Notes under the pieces: generated by a model
What the model saw: the letters and a program-made list of their open reading frames with translations, nothing else
Database searches by the model: none
Told to the model about the DNA's origin: nothing
Position numbers and translations under genes: made by a program
Assembly (NCBI GenBank): GCA_034231615.1
Contig: CM067298.1
Coordinates: 55,022,883-55,086,882, forward strand
DNA length: 64,000 bases
Direction: 5' to 3'
Source of the DNA: Meghimatium bilineatum
Taxonomy: Eukaryota; Mollusca; Gastropoda; Stylommatophora; Philomycidae
In this document: in pieces, positions 11,585-24,159 of the stretch
How the letters are laid out: each line of letters starts with the position of its first letter
Numbering within the stretch: position 1 is the first letter of the stretch

Positions 11585-11699
11585 GTAATAATATATATTG
11601 TGATATTTTATTTATGCTGTTTTAGTGTGTTTGCCATTTTATTTTATTACTGACAGCTTCTTTTATTATGTTATATTTGTATTTTAAGAAATAATTTAT

Positions 11700-12130
11700 A
11701 TTACTTTTGATTTTTTTAACGTCTATATCTATTGTCATTTCCACTTGTGCTGTTAAACTCCACTTGTGCCGTTAAGCATCATGGGGGAACTTGGAGTTGT
11801 CTTTGGCCATATGAGTTGCATTGGCCATGGTCAGCCTGTGTCTGTTCAAGTTTTCTTTGATTGTCTCCACCCACCTAGTTCTTGGTCTTCCTTGTGCCAT
11901 ATAGACCAATCTTCTGCTGTTGTGTGCATGATTGGTTGCATTGATTCCATTGTCATGACATGGCCAAACATTGCCATCTATTGATGTAGTCTTAACTTGA
12001 GATGGTCTTTATTTAATATTTTCGTTTCCCTGTCGGTCTCTTCTGGTGATGTTTATAGCTGTCCTCAAACATCTTAATTCAAACATTGATCTTTTTTCGC
12101 TAGTGTCTTTTGTCAAAGGCCATGTTTACA
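11700..12130 (-). mobile_element. LINE C-terminal fragment
   Basis: The - strand reads ELRCLRTAINITRRDRETKI (about 12010-12090) then AMFGHVMTM (about 11960) and ELGGWRQSKKT, a degraded version of the LINE C-terminus (MRCLR-I--ITRRDR, WFGHV-RM, GRPRKRW). A similar, shorter piece is at 15320-15420. Confidence 0.7.
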
Positions 12131-12484
12131 ATGGTATCACAGTTTGCATAAAAGGTTCTTTCCTAGTACGTGGGTGCTAGTAATTTAATTAAACTGTGTG
12201 CACTTTTACGAAATGTGTAGCGAAATATAAGTCAAGTTTAAAACTGGTAACGGAAAACAGTTATAGCAGACAATGATTATGAGATTATGACTTCTGGCTG
12301 TGGAATGCGAGTAAATTATTACGAGTTAGGAGAGAGGTGGGAAGGGGTAGAGTTTGTTTCAGAGTGTGTGTTACATTCTGTTGGGAAGGAGGGCAAGTGT
12401 ATCATATTTTTGAACAGTATGTAAGAAATTTAGCAACTGTGTTGAATGACAACATATCAATCAATAAGACATGTTATAATATCA
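12131..12484. other. Attractin intron, nothing recognised
   Basis: No element recognised. Confidence 0.35.
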
Positions 12485-12770
12485 CTGATTTGCCTGTTTG
12501 TTGCCGGACCTGAAAGGGAACAAAGAATAACAACACTGTTTACCTTCCATGCATGTCATAAAAGGCAACTAAAGAGGTTATGGCGTGGAGTTTGTTGTCC
12601 CATCCCATATTTATGGTCAGTGACCCAATGCCATGCTGAAGTTGGATGTGTCAGGCCAAAAGGCTGAGATATCCCAGCAATGCTGTAAACCATGACACAA
12701 TGCAATCTGTTCTCTGGAATACACCCTGTTAATCTGCAGGAGTTGAGAATGAACACAGAAAAAAAAAATA
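12485..12770 (+). repeat. SINE-like repeat, variant A (longest copy)
   Basis: Runs from GGACCTGAAAGGGAACAAAG through CATGTCATAAAAGGCAACTA, CATGCTGAAGTTGGATGTGT and ACCATGACACAATGCA to GGAGTTGAGAATGAACACAG plus an A-run. It is the most complete A copy and shows the direction: the A/GAA-rich 3' end is at the right. Confidence 0.75.
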
Positions 12771-12964
12771 TCTGATTTGGTATTGAATAGGCAGGGGCTT
12801 TAGAAAGGACATTGGATGTCTTTTGCAATGTAATTAGAGATATATATAGCAGAAAAAATGTAATGCAAGCTTTACCGTGGTTAGCTTTGAGCAGAGTGAC
12901 CAGTGCGTAAGTACGAGAATAAGTTATTTCCCATGTCTGGTCTACTTCTAGCAATATGGTTTCA

Positions 12965-13165
12965 GACATTCAGTGGAAGTGGTAAAATCATTGAACGTAT
13001 TAGTTACCAACACCAAAGTTGGATGTGTCAGAACATTGACACAAATAAAATGGCAATATATTTCTGATCTCTGGACTAGACCTTGCTGGAAATCTAGCAG
13101 AAACATCTTGGTACCAGAGAGATCTGATGGGAGTTTGAGAACGAAAAAAAAGTGCTGAATGAAAA
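12965..13165 (+). repeat. SINE-like repeat, variant B
   Basis: Starts with TTCAGTGGAAGTGGTAAAAT and GTATTAGTTACCAAC, a 5' part also present in the copy at 46085-46300, then TTGGATGTGTCAGAACATTG, CTGGAAATCTAGCAG and the shared 3' module GGGAGTTTGAGAACGAA. Confidence 0.75.
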
Positions 13166-13297
13166 TTATTTTGCTAATTAGCTATAAAATTCATTAGTAG
13201 TGTTCTTACGTTTCACCATATTTGGTGACTGAGCATCAGGTGGGTTTGCTCATATGTGGATTGCTGGGTTTGTCCAGCTGAGCATTGTCTAGTTCTG

Positions 13298-13545
13298 CAT
13301 TTATTCTCAAACTCCAGCTGAATTAGTAGAATGTAATCCAGAGAGTGAAATGCATTGTATCATTATTTATAGCTTAGTTATGGTACATACACCGTTTGAC
13401 CTGACACATCCAATTTCAGCATGACTTTTGGGCCACTGTGCCCTATATGGAATGGGACAGTCAACTCCTCTCAAAACCACCTTAGTCGCCCTTTACAAAA
13501 TGCATGGTGTGTTACAGTCTCTATATTCTTTGCGCTCCTTCTGGG
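13298..13545 (-). repeat. SINE-like repeat, variant A
   Basis: Leftward copy beginning with TTTATTCTCAAACTCCAG and including GACCTGACACATCCAATTTC and CTTAGTCGCCCTTTAC. It is in the last attractin intron. Confidence 0.7.
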
Positions 13546-13734
13546 CCCAGACGCATTGGCAGCTGAGCATTAGTGAGTTTACACAGCTGAGCATAGAGGA
13601 TAGTCTAGCTGAGTTTTAGTGAGTGTACCCAACTAAATATCAAAAGTTTGTCAGGATACATTGCAGTTTATTGAGATGAACAATCTTTAAAAAATATTTT
13701 AAACATTCAACATTGTTTTCTTTTAATTTCCCAG

Positions 13735-13829
13735 GTTCAAACAGAAAACAAAGCCTAGAACATATTAAAGGAGACAAGCCAAAAATACGGAAGAATTTAA
13801 GTCATAGTCATCCAGATGCATGTGCCTGA
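13735..13829 (+). CDS. ATRN: Attractin, last coding exon
   Basis: After TTTCCCAG (AG at 13733-13734) the exon supplies GT to finish a Gly codon, then 30 codons SNRKQSLEHIKGDKPKI to DACA and TGA at 13827-13829. Vertebrate attractins also end with a basic RNRK segment and a C-terminal Cys two residues from the end. The four exons together give about 153 residues of transmembrane segment and tail with no break. Confidence 0.88.
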
Positions 13830-14176
13830 TTAATTCTTTAATTCTGGTTGTATTGTATCTCAAAGAATATTGTTATGTTTTACATGTTATGACCACTGAT
13901 TTCAACATTGTGATCTCATTTCATAACATCAGTGAAGTCTTCTTGATCTATACTAGCGGCAACACTGTGATAAGTTGTACAAATATAAATGATATAGTGT
14001 TCTTACACTGGTTCACATTTTATTTTAGAACTTAACAATATTTCTGACACTGATTTATCTCAATATAGCTTAAAAGAATACGTCTGTGGTTGAGCAAAGT
14101 GTATTCCACCATAAGAAGAACATACTGCTATGGAGCAATGGAACACATTTAAACTTAAGTAGATTGGCAATTCTGC

Positions 14177-14182
14177 AATAAA
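14177..14182 (+). terminator. Candidate attractin poly(A) signal
   Basis: AATAAA, about 350 bases after the attractin stop, first clear hexamer on this strand. The transcript end itself cannot be seen. Confidence 0.4.
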
Positions 14183-15319
14183 ATAAGTACAAAATATAAA
14201 TCACACGGCAAATCAATGTTGTGACCAATAGATTTGTATCAATACTTAATTTGTGTGACACAGGGTCACACAAAATAAGTAATGTATGAAGACAGTAGAA
14301 ATCATCAGTGAAAGGCATGATATGGATAAGATTACACCCACTGAATTATGCATGAAAATAATCTCAACAAGCAATAGTATAGAAGGGGAAAATGTATATT
14401 GTGGGTGTGACTATTTTATCCCTGTCTGTGTTCTTGTCCACGCCATATCATTTAGTTATGATTTTCAGGCAATGTCTAAAGGTAAAGGTAAGTAGAGTTG
14501 CTGTTCATCCATCACAAGTGATGATGGCCATTTGTTACATCCACTTGTCATGAGTTTGTAGGTGACTGATAAGCCCTATAGTGGTCCCATAGGTTTTTTG
14601 GCATGGGATGATGACTTTTTATGTTTGATCTGCCATTAACTTTCTAGCCAATCTCTACTATTGAGCTGCTGCATTTTTACTTTTTTCGCACAATGTAGCT
14701 CCTTTTTTATTGCAGAGTGCCAAGTAGCACTATTTTATGCAGCATTTTCTCATGTGCCATGGTTTATGTTAAAGGCTTTCATTGAAATCTGTAGTGCTGC
14801 TTTTGGCCACAGAGTTGTTATGAATTATCATCATAACACACTGGTTTTCTATAGGTGATCAGCTGCATATCCAGCTGTTGACCAGAAACCACCTTTCGTG
14901 TCACATTCAGCACTTACTCAGTAACGATGGTAACATTTCTTGACCTTCTTAGAGAATGTCACCTGGTACCTAGTTCCCGGTGGCTGAGTGGACGACATAA
15001 TTTATTTACTTTTTAAACCACAAGTGACACGTGAAATAGAGAGTTTGTTCGTCTGGTTCAAGGACGAGTGACCATGGCCATGAAATGCCTTAGGTACTTT
15101 GCCTCTTTTGTGCTGTCCTTGTGGTGCAGACCTATTGGTCAAAATTATGTGTCTGTTGTTTTAGTTCCAGTTTCTCTTAGCTTTCAATTGTACCACAGCT
15201 GAAATTTTGTCCCATTAATTTCCCTACCAAGACAAAGGTTTTCAGAATTCTTCTTTACAATATTAAGATCTATGAATTGATTTCATAGAAATGTAATGTT
15301 TAAACAGTTCTCTTTTAAT
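14183..15319. other. Intergenic, no recognised gene
   Basis: A stretch at about 14500-14950 is less AT-rich and could be an unknown interspersed repeat, but I find no second copy here and no protein motif. Confidence 0.35.
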
Positions 15320-15420
15320 AGTCTTTATCTATCTGTGGTAATTTCCACTTGTGTAGAGTCATGGGAAGACATTGGAGTTGTCTGTCTTTGGTCTTTTTAA
15401 TAGTGCTATCTAAAATTGCT
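15320..15420 (-). mobile_element. Short LINE C-terminal fragment
   Basis: GTCTTTATCTATCTGTGGTA, ATTTCCACTTGTG and GTCATGGGAAGACATTGGAG parallel the left part of the LINE piece at 11700-11800. No protein motif by itself. Confidence 0.45.
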
Positions 15421-15539
15421 TCATAGTATTTCTATACTGTCTGTGGTATTCTTAGAGCTTTGCCATATGAACTATATTTCTAACATGTGGGACACTGAAC
15501 TTGTTTTACCACTAAGCGCTTTCAAAGCATGCATTTCCG

Positions 15540-15700
15540 TCGAAGATGGATGTGTTGAGTCAGTGGTGCAAATAAAATGGCGACACATCGCATTTCTGTC
15601 CTCTAGACCACATCCTGCTGTAAATCTAGAAGGACCATTGTCCTTCTACAAGAAAGAATCAATGGGAGTTTGAGAATGTATACTGAAGAAGAAGAAAACA
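15540..15700 (+). repeat. SINE-like repeat, variant B
   Basis: AGATGGATGTGTTGAGTCAG, GCAAATAAAATGGCGACACA, CATCCTGCTGTAAATCTAG and the shared end GGGAGTTTGAGAATG plus GAAGAAGAAG. A variant A copy in the opposite direction follows about 70 bases later. Confidence 0.75.
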
Positions 15701-15769
15701 TGTTTGAACATTGAACTTATCTGACCATCAAGAGCTGTCATGGTATAGGTGACGGGATATTAACACTTC

Positions 15770-16030
15770 TTCTGCATTCGTTCTCAAACTCCTGCAGATC
15801 GGCAGGATGTAGTCCGGAGAACGGAATGCGTTGTGTCATGGTTTACAGCATTGTTGCGATATCTGCGCCTTTCAGCCTCATAATCCAACTTCAGCATATC
15901 TTTGGGTCACTGGCCCTATATGGGATGGGGAAGCCAACTCCATCCCATAACCTCCTTAGTCGCCTCGTACGACATGCATGGAAGGTAAACAGTGTTGCTA
16001 TTCTTTGGGCCCCTACAACACATAGGCGAT
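15770..16030 (-). repeat. SINE-like repeat, variant A (well kept)
   Basis: Leftward copy with most CpGs still present: ATTCGTTCTCAAACTCCTGC, GAACGGAATGCGTTGTGTCA, CCTTAGTCGCCTCGTACGAC. It is probably younger than the others. Confidence 0.8.
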
Positions 16031-18904
16031 TAATACTTATCTGACCATCTACAGCTGCTAAAAGCATACATGATGGGACATCCAAATTATTCTACCACCT
16101 GCAGTTGCTGAAGTATACATGATGGGACATTGAACATATTGTGTAGCCTTTATCTGTTACTTTACACATAATGGGACATTGTACTAAGACAATCTATAAT
16201 TATGGGTGTATCCAACGACTTATATTTCATGCAACCAGGCAAGAGAGTTTTGGAAGAACATATTTTGACAGTGCTAAGTTTTTTATTACTTGCATTCCTT
16301 AGTGACTGTGATAGCATGTTTAAGAGCATATTGAAAGTCATACATGACAATGACTTTGGATGCTTTTAATTCATAATAGTTTGCTAGTATATCACCTTGT
16401 TCTATTTGAATGCTGTTAAAAATGTTCTTATAAGTTTATTGCTGTGCAGTCATGTTGAGTCAATATTTGATTTTGGGGTTCATCTATGGTCTTTTATTTA
16501 GTTTCCTTTTGTTCTATAACAATTATTTTCAACATTCTATACTGACTTATATAAAGGCATATATTCTTGAATATAAGCTATTCACCAGTCATTAATAATT
16601 TATTTGGTTAAAAATAATTGACTCTTAACCCACTGACTGCCATAGCTAAAACAGTCCCAGATATCACTGATTTCTAGAGTGTACTAAAAATGTAATAATT
16701 TCACAAATATTTATCATAACATCAGAGTTTTTCATATTTGTGGATAAAAGTGAATGGAAAATCAAATCCATGTGTAAAAATTATGTATTATTGCTTCATG
16801 TTATCATCAATTTACTGTAAAGTGATCCCAGAAAGACAAAAACAAAATTTTTTTTATCTGATGCAATAGACTGTATAGGTTTACTGATTAATGGTATTTT
16901 ATATTTGGTGTGGGGTGAAAGTAACAGTGTAAAAACAAATCTATAACATGCAATTATTAGCTAGTGGATTTATTCAGAGATCTCAGTCTTGTTGCTGCCT
17001 CTGTTTTATTTTCTTTTTCTGTTGCACATCAGCTTTTTATTTTTTATTCCTGCTATTGACAGTCGTGATTGACTTCCACAACTCTTTATTATTTGGTTTG
17101 TTGGTTGCTGATCCAATGGTACATGGGATCATGCCCTTTAACCCAATGCCATTAAAATGGCATTATATTGCTCTGAAGTCAGTGGATATTCGGCCCACCC
17201 CGTGCTAGAGCCAGAGAAATAACTATCACGCCACCTGGAAGGTAGGTTTCAACCTATGCACTGCTCCAAGCCACTACATCCAAGATAGTGTTCACTCTGC
17301 TCATTCCTGCCACCAATTTACTACTGGCGAACTTCTGCTCCAGGCACGCAACCAAATGTTCAAGTCAAAAGGATTGTCATATCCTGAGTCTTTGTGCCTC
17401 TATGATGAGCCTCTGCCATAGAAAAAAACAGTGCTGTCGGTTGCCTCCTCCCCAGTGCTGCACAGTACATCTTTGGCTCCCTCCCAACCACAAAGGGTGA
17501 ATACAAATATTAAAACACATTGCAACAACAAAACAAAGCATGAGAAGCATAATTGTATATGTAATGTGCCATGAAGCTTCTATAAGAAGACAACCTCAAT
17601 ATAACGGCATGTCATCTACATGGGTCGTTTGTCTAGTGGGCCATTGGTGAGACCCACAGACGCAACCTCATGCATCTTTGTTATTTCAGCAAGTCAGTAT
17701 TTCAGAATAACAAATACAAAATACAATAAGGGTGCAATTCTGATTTGCATCCTTCACAAGCATTGTGTCATGTCACTCTGTAGTTCAAACTTTTAAGAAG
17801 TGTTAATAACTCAAGTTCATCATTACTCCATCCTCCTTTCTCTCCCAAACATACAACAGATAGTTTGCACTCAGAATTAGAGAATTTTCAACACATTATA
17901 ATGTCAGTCAATGCCTCAGGATAGATTTGAATAGGAACATTTCTGTTCTTTGTATATATGAAAAAAAAATATGTTGCGCCACTGTTTCAATTGCAAATAC
18001 ACATATTGTTTTGTTGTATTTATTACTTTTTCCTCTCACGACCAACTAAAACTTTGTATAGCTATTTTTTTAATTGCATTATTCTAGGACGTCATGTATT
18101 TTGGTTAGAATATTTGATGTAACTAATGTTTCTTCTAAGGAAACCTCATCATAAAGTACAGTGAAACAAATTTAATTCTCCATACACACAATTTAGACGA
18201 CGACAACAGAAAAGAGGCCCTGCACTTTCACTGCCTTGGACAACAAATTGTTGAAGTGCAAAATCCCTTTCACTGTTACACAAGATAACTTTTGTTATCT
18301 GTGACAATCGTTTTTCTGTAGGAAATTGACTTGATTACCAATGTGTAATGTGCCTACTTAACACCAATGTTATTATGTGAGGTACTGGCTGTCTATTAAA
18401 AAATATTTCCAATGTATCTGTGGCAGTGATTGGATTGATTTAGCGCAGATAATCTGAAATTTAATTATTTATTGCATTTTATTTTCAATGAACACTTAAA
18501 AATGTAGGATTTCATTGATGATGTTCAGGTCCAAAATGACTGAGATTTTGTTTTATTTAACAAGCTGTAGTGATAAAACAGAATTGAACTATAATTCAGG
18601 CGATGACACTCATAGATTTGTATGAGGTAGCTCTGCAAGGCTAGGAACAAGTAATGGATAAACACTTTGAAAATAGAGCATGGCACTGTTATTATAGAAA
18701 AATATAATTCATAAAATAAATGGAAATATAAAATTTTTGATAAATCTTTACATAAAACTTTTTTAAAACTCATTTTTTTTAAACATCTGAAAGTTTCGAG
18801 GTTCCAACTTTATTGTTTAACAATACACATTGGTTGATTTTTAATTTCTTAAAATTATCACCTATAATATGCATCATATCCAAAAAGTAGTGTGTCAGTG
18901 GACA
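16031..18904. other. Intergenic, nothing recognised
   Basis: 2.9 kb of AT-rich sequence. A less AT-rich piece at about 17100-17510 might be a degraded element, but its six-frame reading shows no motif I know. No tandem repeat. Confidence 0.4.
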
Positions 18905-19750
18905 AGAGTTGACTGAAAGTTTGTGAGCTGGAGGAAGTGGGAAGAGGGCATGAATGGGTGACATTTGGAAAAGAGAGAAAGTTATTGACAATAGTTATGA
19001 TACAGATGGATGTGCAGTGACTGGGCTGCACACAGAACAGAGGGAATGATCCAAGAATTCATACTGCTGCACTCGAAACCACATGATACAATAATTTACA
19101 CAGACGGCTCAGTAACACAAGAAACAAACAAGTGTGGTTGGGGTTTCATGGCTTACCAAAATGGCAAGAAATTAGCTGAGAAGTCAGCTGCGTACCTCAC
19201 TACAATATCAAGTATGATAATGGAAATAGCAGCAGTGACAGCATCTTTCACTTGGCTAGCAATGCAACCACCAACAGACTCAGTGATTCTATCGGACTCT
19301 CAAAGTATGCTGTGCAAGATAGAAAAGTGTAAGATCAGAATTGAATGGGTCACTGCTCAACAATGCACAGAGCATTACATGGATCTACTGTCCTGGTTAT
19401 GCTGGGGTCAGGGGGAAGGAAAGAGCTGATGTGTTGGCTCATAAAGCATTGGTGAATGGCACCGAGATAAGAAGAGACAGGATTGAATTGATTAGTATAG
19501 TCATGGATACCCTACGAGAAGACGAGGAGGAGGTCAAATGAGATAATGTACATATTCAGAAAATGGGAGTGACTAGAGGCGATGAGAGAAAATTCTTCCT
19601 CTCCAGAAAGAACAGAAGAACGTGTAATCAGCAACTTACTGGGACGCTGAGCTTATACACTTTTAGATGCTGACGGACCGGCAAGCAGAGCATATATGAG
19701 AATGCCCCTATTGCTGTGACACTTGTTCCTAATCAAAAATCAAGGTGTGG
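18905..19750 (+). mobile_element. LINE fragment, RNase H domain
   Basis: Reads DTIIYTDGSVTQETNKCGWG (about 19085-19140; first catalytic Asp in TDGS), IMEIAAVTAS (Glu), VILSDSQSMLCKIEK (Asp) and, after a frame change near 19350, CPGYAGVRGKERADVLAHKA. The domain is recognisable but has at least one frameshift. The C-terminus continues to about EHIWECPYCC near 19690-19720. A shorter copy of the same start is at 47262-47675. Confidence 0.85.
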
Positions 19751-20576
19751 CAGTGAATGTAAATACTATTTCAAGAGTGATTTGTACATGCAGATTTGGA
19801 ACTTCCTGAGCCGATGTGTGATCCATGCAAACAGAAAAAGTTAAGATAGAACATTGAATATAGCATATGTTTTTGTTTTTAATGTTTATTACTGTGTACT
19901 AATTTTTCTTAACAGGGCTGTTTGTCACAAAATGCTTTATAGCAGGACTGCTTATCATCATGTATTTTTAATAGCAGGGCTGTTTATCATAGAAGTCAAT
20001 AGAAGCATTTCAAAGTAAAAACATAAATATACATTATTGTAATACAAAAGATCAAGAGTGTACAGGTAATAATAAAATATGTACACATTAACATTATTCA
20101 TTATGCTTGTACAATTAATGATGTTTCGGACACAATGATGATTGAAATATTAAAATTACTATGGGACTGTGCAGTGTGCACCTTTTGTAATTCATAAATT
20201 CTTACAGACATTGTATGTCCATTATATAAAATGCATATGTTAGTTTAATACATGAACTAGAGATAAATAAAAATACAATTATACTTTAATAAAAGTGGCT
20301 AATAGTTACAGAAATTGTTATGAAAAATACATTTTTCATAGTTAACTATCATGCTATAACTATGTATGGTGATTAGAGTAGAGAGTAGTTCTACATCTTT
20401 GTTGGATGAATGTAATAACTATGAAAACCAATTGTTTTTAAAATAGTTGAATACTGTATATAAAAATTAATCTAGAAACATCTGGTATATCAGTTGTGTT
20501 GTCTAAAAATTAAGTTATAGTTATACTCAAATTCTGGAAGGATAAAAAGTTCTAAACAGCATAATGTAAACTAGTG
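19751..20576. other. Intergenic, AT-rich, nothing recognised
   Basis: Very AT-rich; a short repeat GGGCTGTTT/ATCATA occurs three times around 19915-19995. No gene seen. Confidence 0.4.
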
Positions 20577-20751
20577 CAGTGGAATCCCTTTATAGCGCAT
20601 TCTTTTATTACAAATTTCCCTATTTAACCAAATGTTTCAAAAAACTCCAATTCTAATTATTCTTTAGTGTTTATACTATATTTAGTGAATTTCTATTACT
20701 ACATACATATTTTGTCAGTCCTGACCAAGTTGTTATAATTGGATTTGACTG
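20577..20751. mobile_element. MITE, Tc1/mariner-like, copy 1
   Basis: Starts CAGTGGAATCCCTTTATA and ends TATAATTGGATTTGACTG, an inverted match. The body matches the 174-bp element at 45108-45281. No coding sequence. This copy is more degraded at its ends. Confidence 0.7.
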
Positions 20752-20884
20752 CTATGAACAGTAGAAATTTCAAAAAAGTTGGAAAAAATCGTTTTGCTTT
20801 CTAAAGTATATTAAAAATATATGTTTACTTAGATAGTCCATGCATTAAGATGGTAGAATATATTTTGATATCTTTATCATAAAC

Positions 20885-21790
20885 TCATGCATATAATATT
20901 AATAATAATAAAATCCCTAACCCGTCAGGGTTGTAGGGATGTCACATTGAGACATTTGATGCAGAAAAATCTCCATGCATCTCTATCCTCTACCATCCTG
21001 ATGAGTTTGGAAACTTCACACCCTTTCCAGTCTTTGATATTATCCAGCCATGTCTTCTTCAGGCCACATCTTCTTCCACCTCCACTGTACTTTGAAGAAC
21101 ATCTCTTGTCATTGAGGAAAGTCTCATCACATGTCGTTACCGCCAGTGTTTATGAAGTTTCAAAATTGTTAGCAGTGGTTCTTGTTGACCTGCTACTACA
21201 TTTATTCTATCAGGCATAAACACATTGGTCTTATGCTCTTAGTAACAGATATCAAACACATCTATAGCATTTGTTTTCAAATGTCTGTATCCTTGTCTCT
21301 AATTTCGCAGTTCAAAATCACAGCCATTTAGAAATATTGACAGAACCAAAGATTTATATAGTTTAATCTTAACATGGATGGTGATCCTGCTTTTCCAAAT
21401 GGTGGTTAATCTTGCCATGGTAGCCATGACCATTGTCAGTCTTTTCTTACCTTCAGCTGTTGATTCACCACAACCAATAATCTAGGCTTCCAGATAAATA
21501 AATGTCAAAACCTCCTCAAGCCCTTAATTGTTACGCTTTATTTCGTTAGGACTAAATTAGTACTCCTATTCACCAAAATTTTACTCGTGTCTGCATTGAC
21601 CTCCATGCCAAGTTTTTTGCAGATATTTCAAGTCTTGTTGTTAACTCGTGTAGTTTTGCCTGTGTTGTTGCCATCAGTGAAGCGGAGATTAGAAATCTAA
21701 CGACCTCAGATCGATGTTATTGAATGGAATTCCTTTCAACAGAATCCTCAATGTCTATTGTCTTTCCTCAGGTGAATGATGGTTGATAAT
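20885..21790 (-). mobile_element. LINE 3' part (RT palm/thumb to 3' end)
   Basis: The - strand reads, with frame changes, KLGMEVNADTSKILVN (about 21580-21625), YKSLVLSIFLYGC (about 21300-21350), WLDNIKDWKGCEVSKLI (about 21010-21060) and MVEDRDAWRF, then the 3' tail (CCCTGACGGGTTAGGGA) at the left end. This is the better copy of the family whose 3' tails recur through the window; the closely similar tail at 48085-48310 shares the CEVSKLIRMVEDRD segment. Confidence 0.85.
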
Positions 21791-22739
21791 TTCTTGATCT
21801 ACCTTTGGTTTTATATTCGGAAACTCTTTTTTTATAAGCTCTTATTATACTCTTATGTTATATGCTATATAATCCTCAATGTACCAACTGAAAATGTGGC
21901 AATTAATTTTGAGGAGTAATCAGAAACTACATATAGATGTATATCTTCTAAATGTCCAAAATTTGATACATTACACTGATCATATATTTATATATTTAAC
22001 ATTTTGCTGACCAGCATTCCAAAGCGTACTTATCTCCCTCCCACTACCAAGAGTGTTCATGAATTTCGTAGACATCGATATCGCCATCTTTAAAAATCTG
22101 TATAAAATCAAACTGATGTGAGAGAGCTTTGAAACTTTCTCAGTGCTGTAATGAGTGATTGCATTTTCTGAATGAATTTGAAAGCCCCAGAGTTAATTAA
22201 ATATTGAAATCCTACTTATTATAATGTTACACATGGATTTACATTACTTTCTATATATCACAAAATCTCACATTGGAATATCCGATTTCTTCATGACTAA
22301 TAATCATAAATATCTATAGACTATTTTCTGTTTCATGGATGCCAGCCATTTTTTTAATGTACTATTCCTGGTGAGCTATTTTTAGTAACACTCACTACAG
22401 GGGCCATATTTTTTAAGTACCATAATGATCGTAACTGGTCACCAAGGACTTGTAATGGAAATTCAATGAATGTCGAAATTGGTCAGTAAAGTGTCAAAGG
22501 GATGTTTTAATAATTTTGTATTTGGTATCTCTGACTAAAACTTTCTGAACATTGAGTAGGACAATAGTTTACTCAGGGTTTTCCTAAGACCACATCAATT
22601 GCTTTTATCAAATCATACAAACTGTTTTTTGTTTTTTTAGTAGTTTTCTGGGTCACTCACACGTCAGGGAATAAGTTATTCTTATTAGCCAAAACTGGAA
22701 GGCACTGCCAGAAACAACAGGTAGAAAAACCCATATCAT
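21791..22739. other. Intergenic, nothing recognised
   Basis: AT-rich; no motif or repeat recognised. Confidence 0.4.
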
Positions 22740-23120
22740 CTCCAGAAATGAAGTTAAATCATCAAAAGTTCTATAGACATGAAATATAACTTAGTACATC
22801 TATGCAGCCACATAGATGAGAACATGTACAAGCTTGGAAGAAAGAAACAATCATTTATAGATTGAGAACAGGCCAAAATGGACTCAAAGAACATAGGCGG
22901 TCTGAGGTTAGCGACACTGATGTGCCCCTGTGGCTGCAACACTCTGCAGAAAATGTGAAACTATTCTGTAGAACTGCCCAACATGCCACACAAGAAGAAG
23001 AAAGATGTAACCATTTGAAACAGCTCTGATGGACAAGCTCTTTTGCCCCACCCAGGGGGCTGGTGACCACAGTACATTGAATAAGCCCACATCAGCATAT
23101 AACCCTGACAGGAGAATGAG
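22740..23120 (+). mobile_element. LINE C-terminal fragment (RNase H family)
   Basis: MCPCGCNTLQKM near 22920 and PNMPHKKKKDV near 22980 fit the CPCG---QT-EHIL--CP end of the LINE at 55837-56929. A related stretch is at 38035-38215. Frames are broken. Confidence 0.5.
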
Positions 23121-23974
23121 GAAGAAGAAATTTAGCAGTTCATTATTTCTCCCTTATTATTTGTGATCTTATATCATATCAAGGTAAATGATCCCATGTT
23201 CCTTACTACTTAGTTCTTTGAACTCTACAAACACAGCTGGTTTCATTACTGTTTTGTAACTACATGTAATGTCCACAATTTTTGTTCATGTGGTCCCAGT
23301 GTTTTAAGATATTTCTGTCTTTTTTTTTTGGTTATGAATATGGTTATGTGTGACATATTTTGCTATATGTTGTTAACATTTTATTGTTGAATACAAATGT
23401 ATATAAAATATATTGTGTACATTTATCAAGGTGTACATACATGTGTACATATAAAAATATATATTTCCAGAAAAATATGTATAAATAAATGTGTACCTAA
23501 CACTGTACAGATGTAGTTAAGAGGATGAATATTGTAAATTCTTATGTATGAAAGCTGTAGTTATGAAACTGTAGATTTGTTGGCTGTGACCTGCAGAGAG
23601 TGACTTTCATGTATGTAAAAACAAGTAAATCAAGACATCCTAGAAATTCAGTTTTAGTACCGTAAGTACTTATTGTGACAGGGTCAAGTAAACAAGATCG
23701 CTGGAATTTCAAGCACTGAGCAATACTAGAAAACTGCCAAGAATCAATATTTCTGCATTCTCATTCCCTTTGTGACTGAAATAATGGTTTACATATATGA
23801 AACCAACGCAGAAAAAATAGGATTATTAATATTTGATAATAAAATTCACACTAGCATACTCATTCATGTTTAAAATAAATCCATCATTGACATCACTCAA
23901 ATAAGCCAGGAGCATGATTTGAGATGAGCATCAACTCATACCCCCCCATACTCATACACACTAAAAAGGATCCA
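23121..23974. other. Intergenic, AT-rich, nothing recognised
   Basis: No element or gene recognised. Confidence 0.4.
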
Positions 23975-24140
23975 CCATCCATAAACCTATAACTCTTCAA
24001 ACTTGTAGGGGTACTACATTGGATGCATCAACATACAGTCCTACAATTCTATACATACTAGAGATTTCTAACCTCAGCGATGAGAATGAGTGAAAAAATC
24101 TTGATCTGTCCAGTCTATGATATTGTCTGCCTATGATTTT
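23975..24140 (-). mobile_element. LINE 3'-end fragment
   Basis: CATAAACCTATAACTC, then GTAGGGGTACTACATTGGAT and a degraded C-terminus, as in 43430-43650 and 1325-1450. Confidence 0.6.
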
Positions 24141-24159
24141 CTTTTTGTTCCTTCAACTA

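Noticed and set aside
12556-12969. 137-codon open frame on the - strand
   Set aside because: It runs through SINE variant A and intron sequence of attractin; no domain.
16948-17208. 86-codon frame with hydrophobic segments
   Set aside because: T-rich DNA gives the hydrophobic reading; no homologue recognised.
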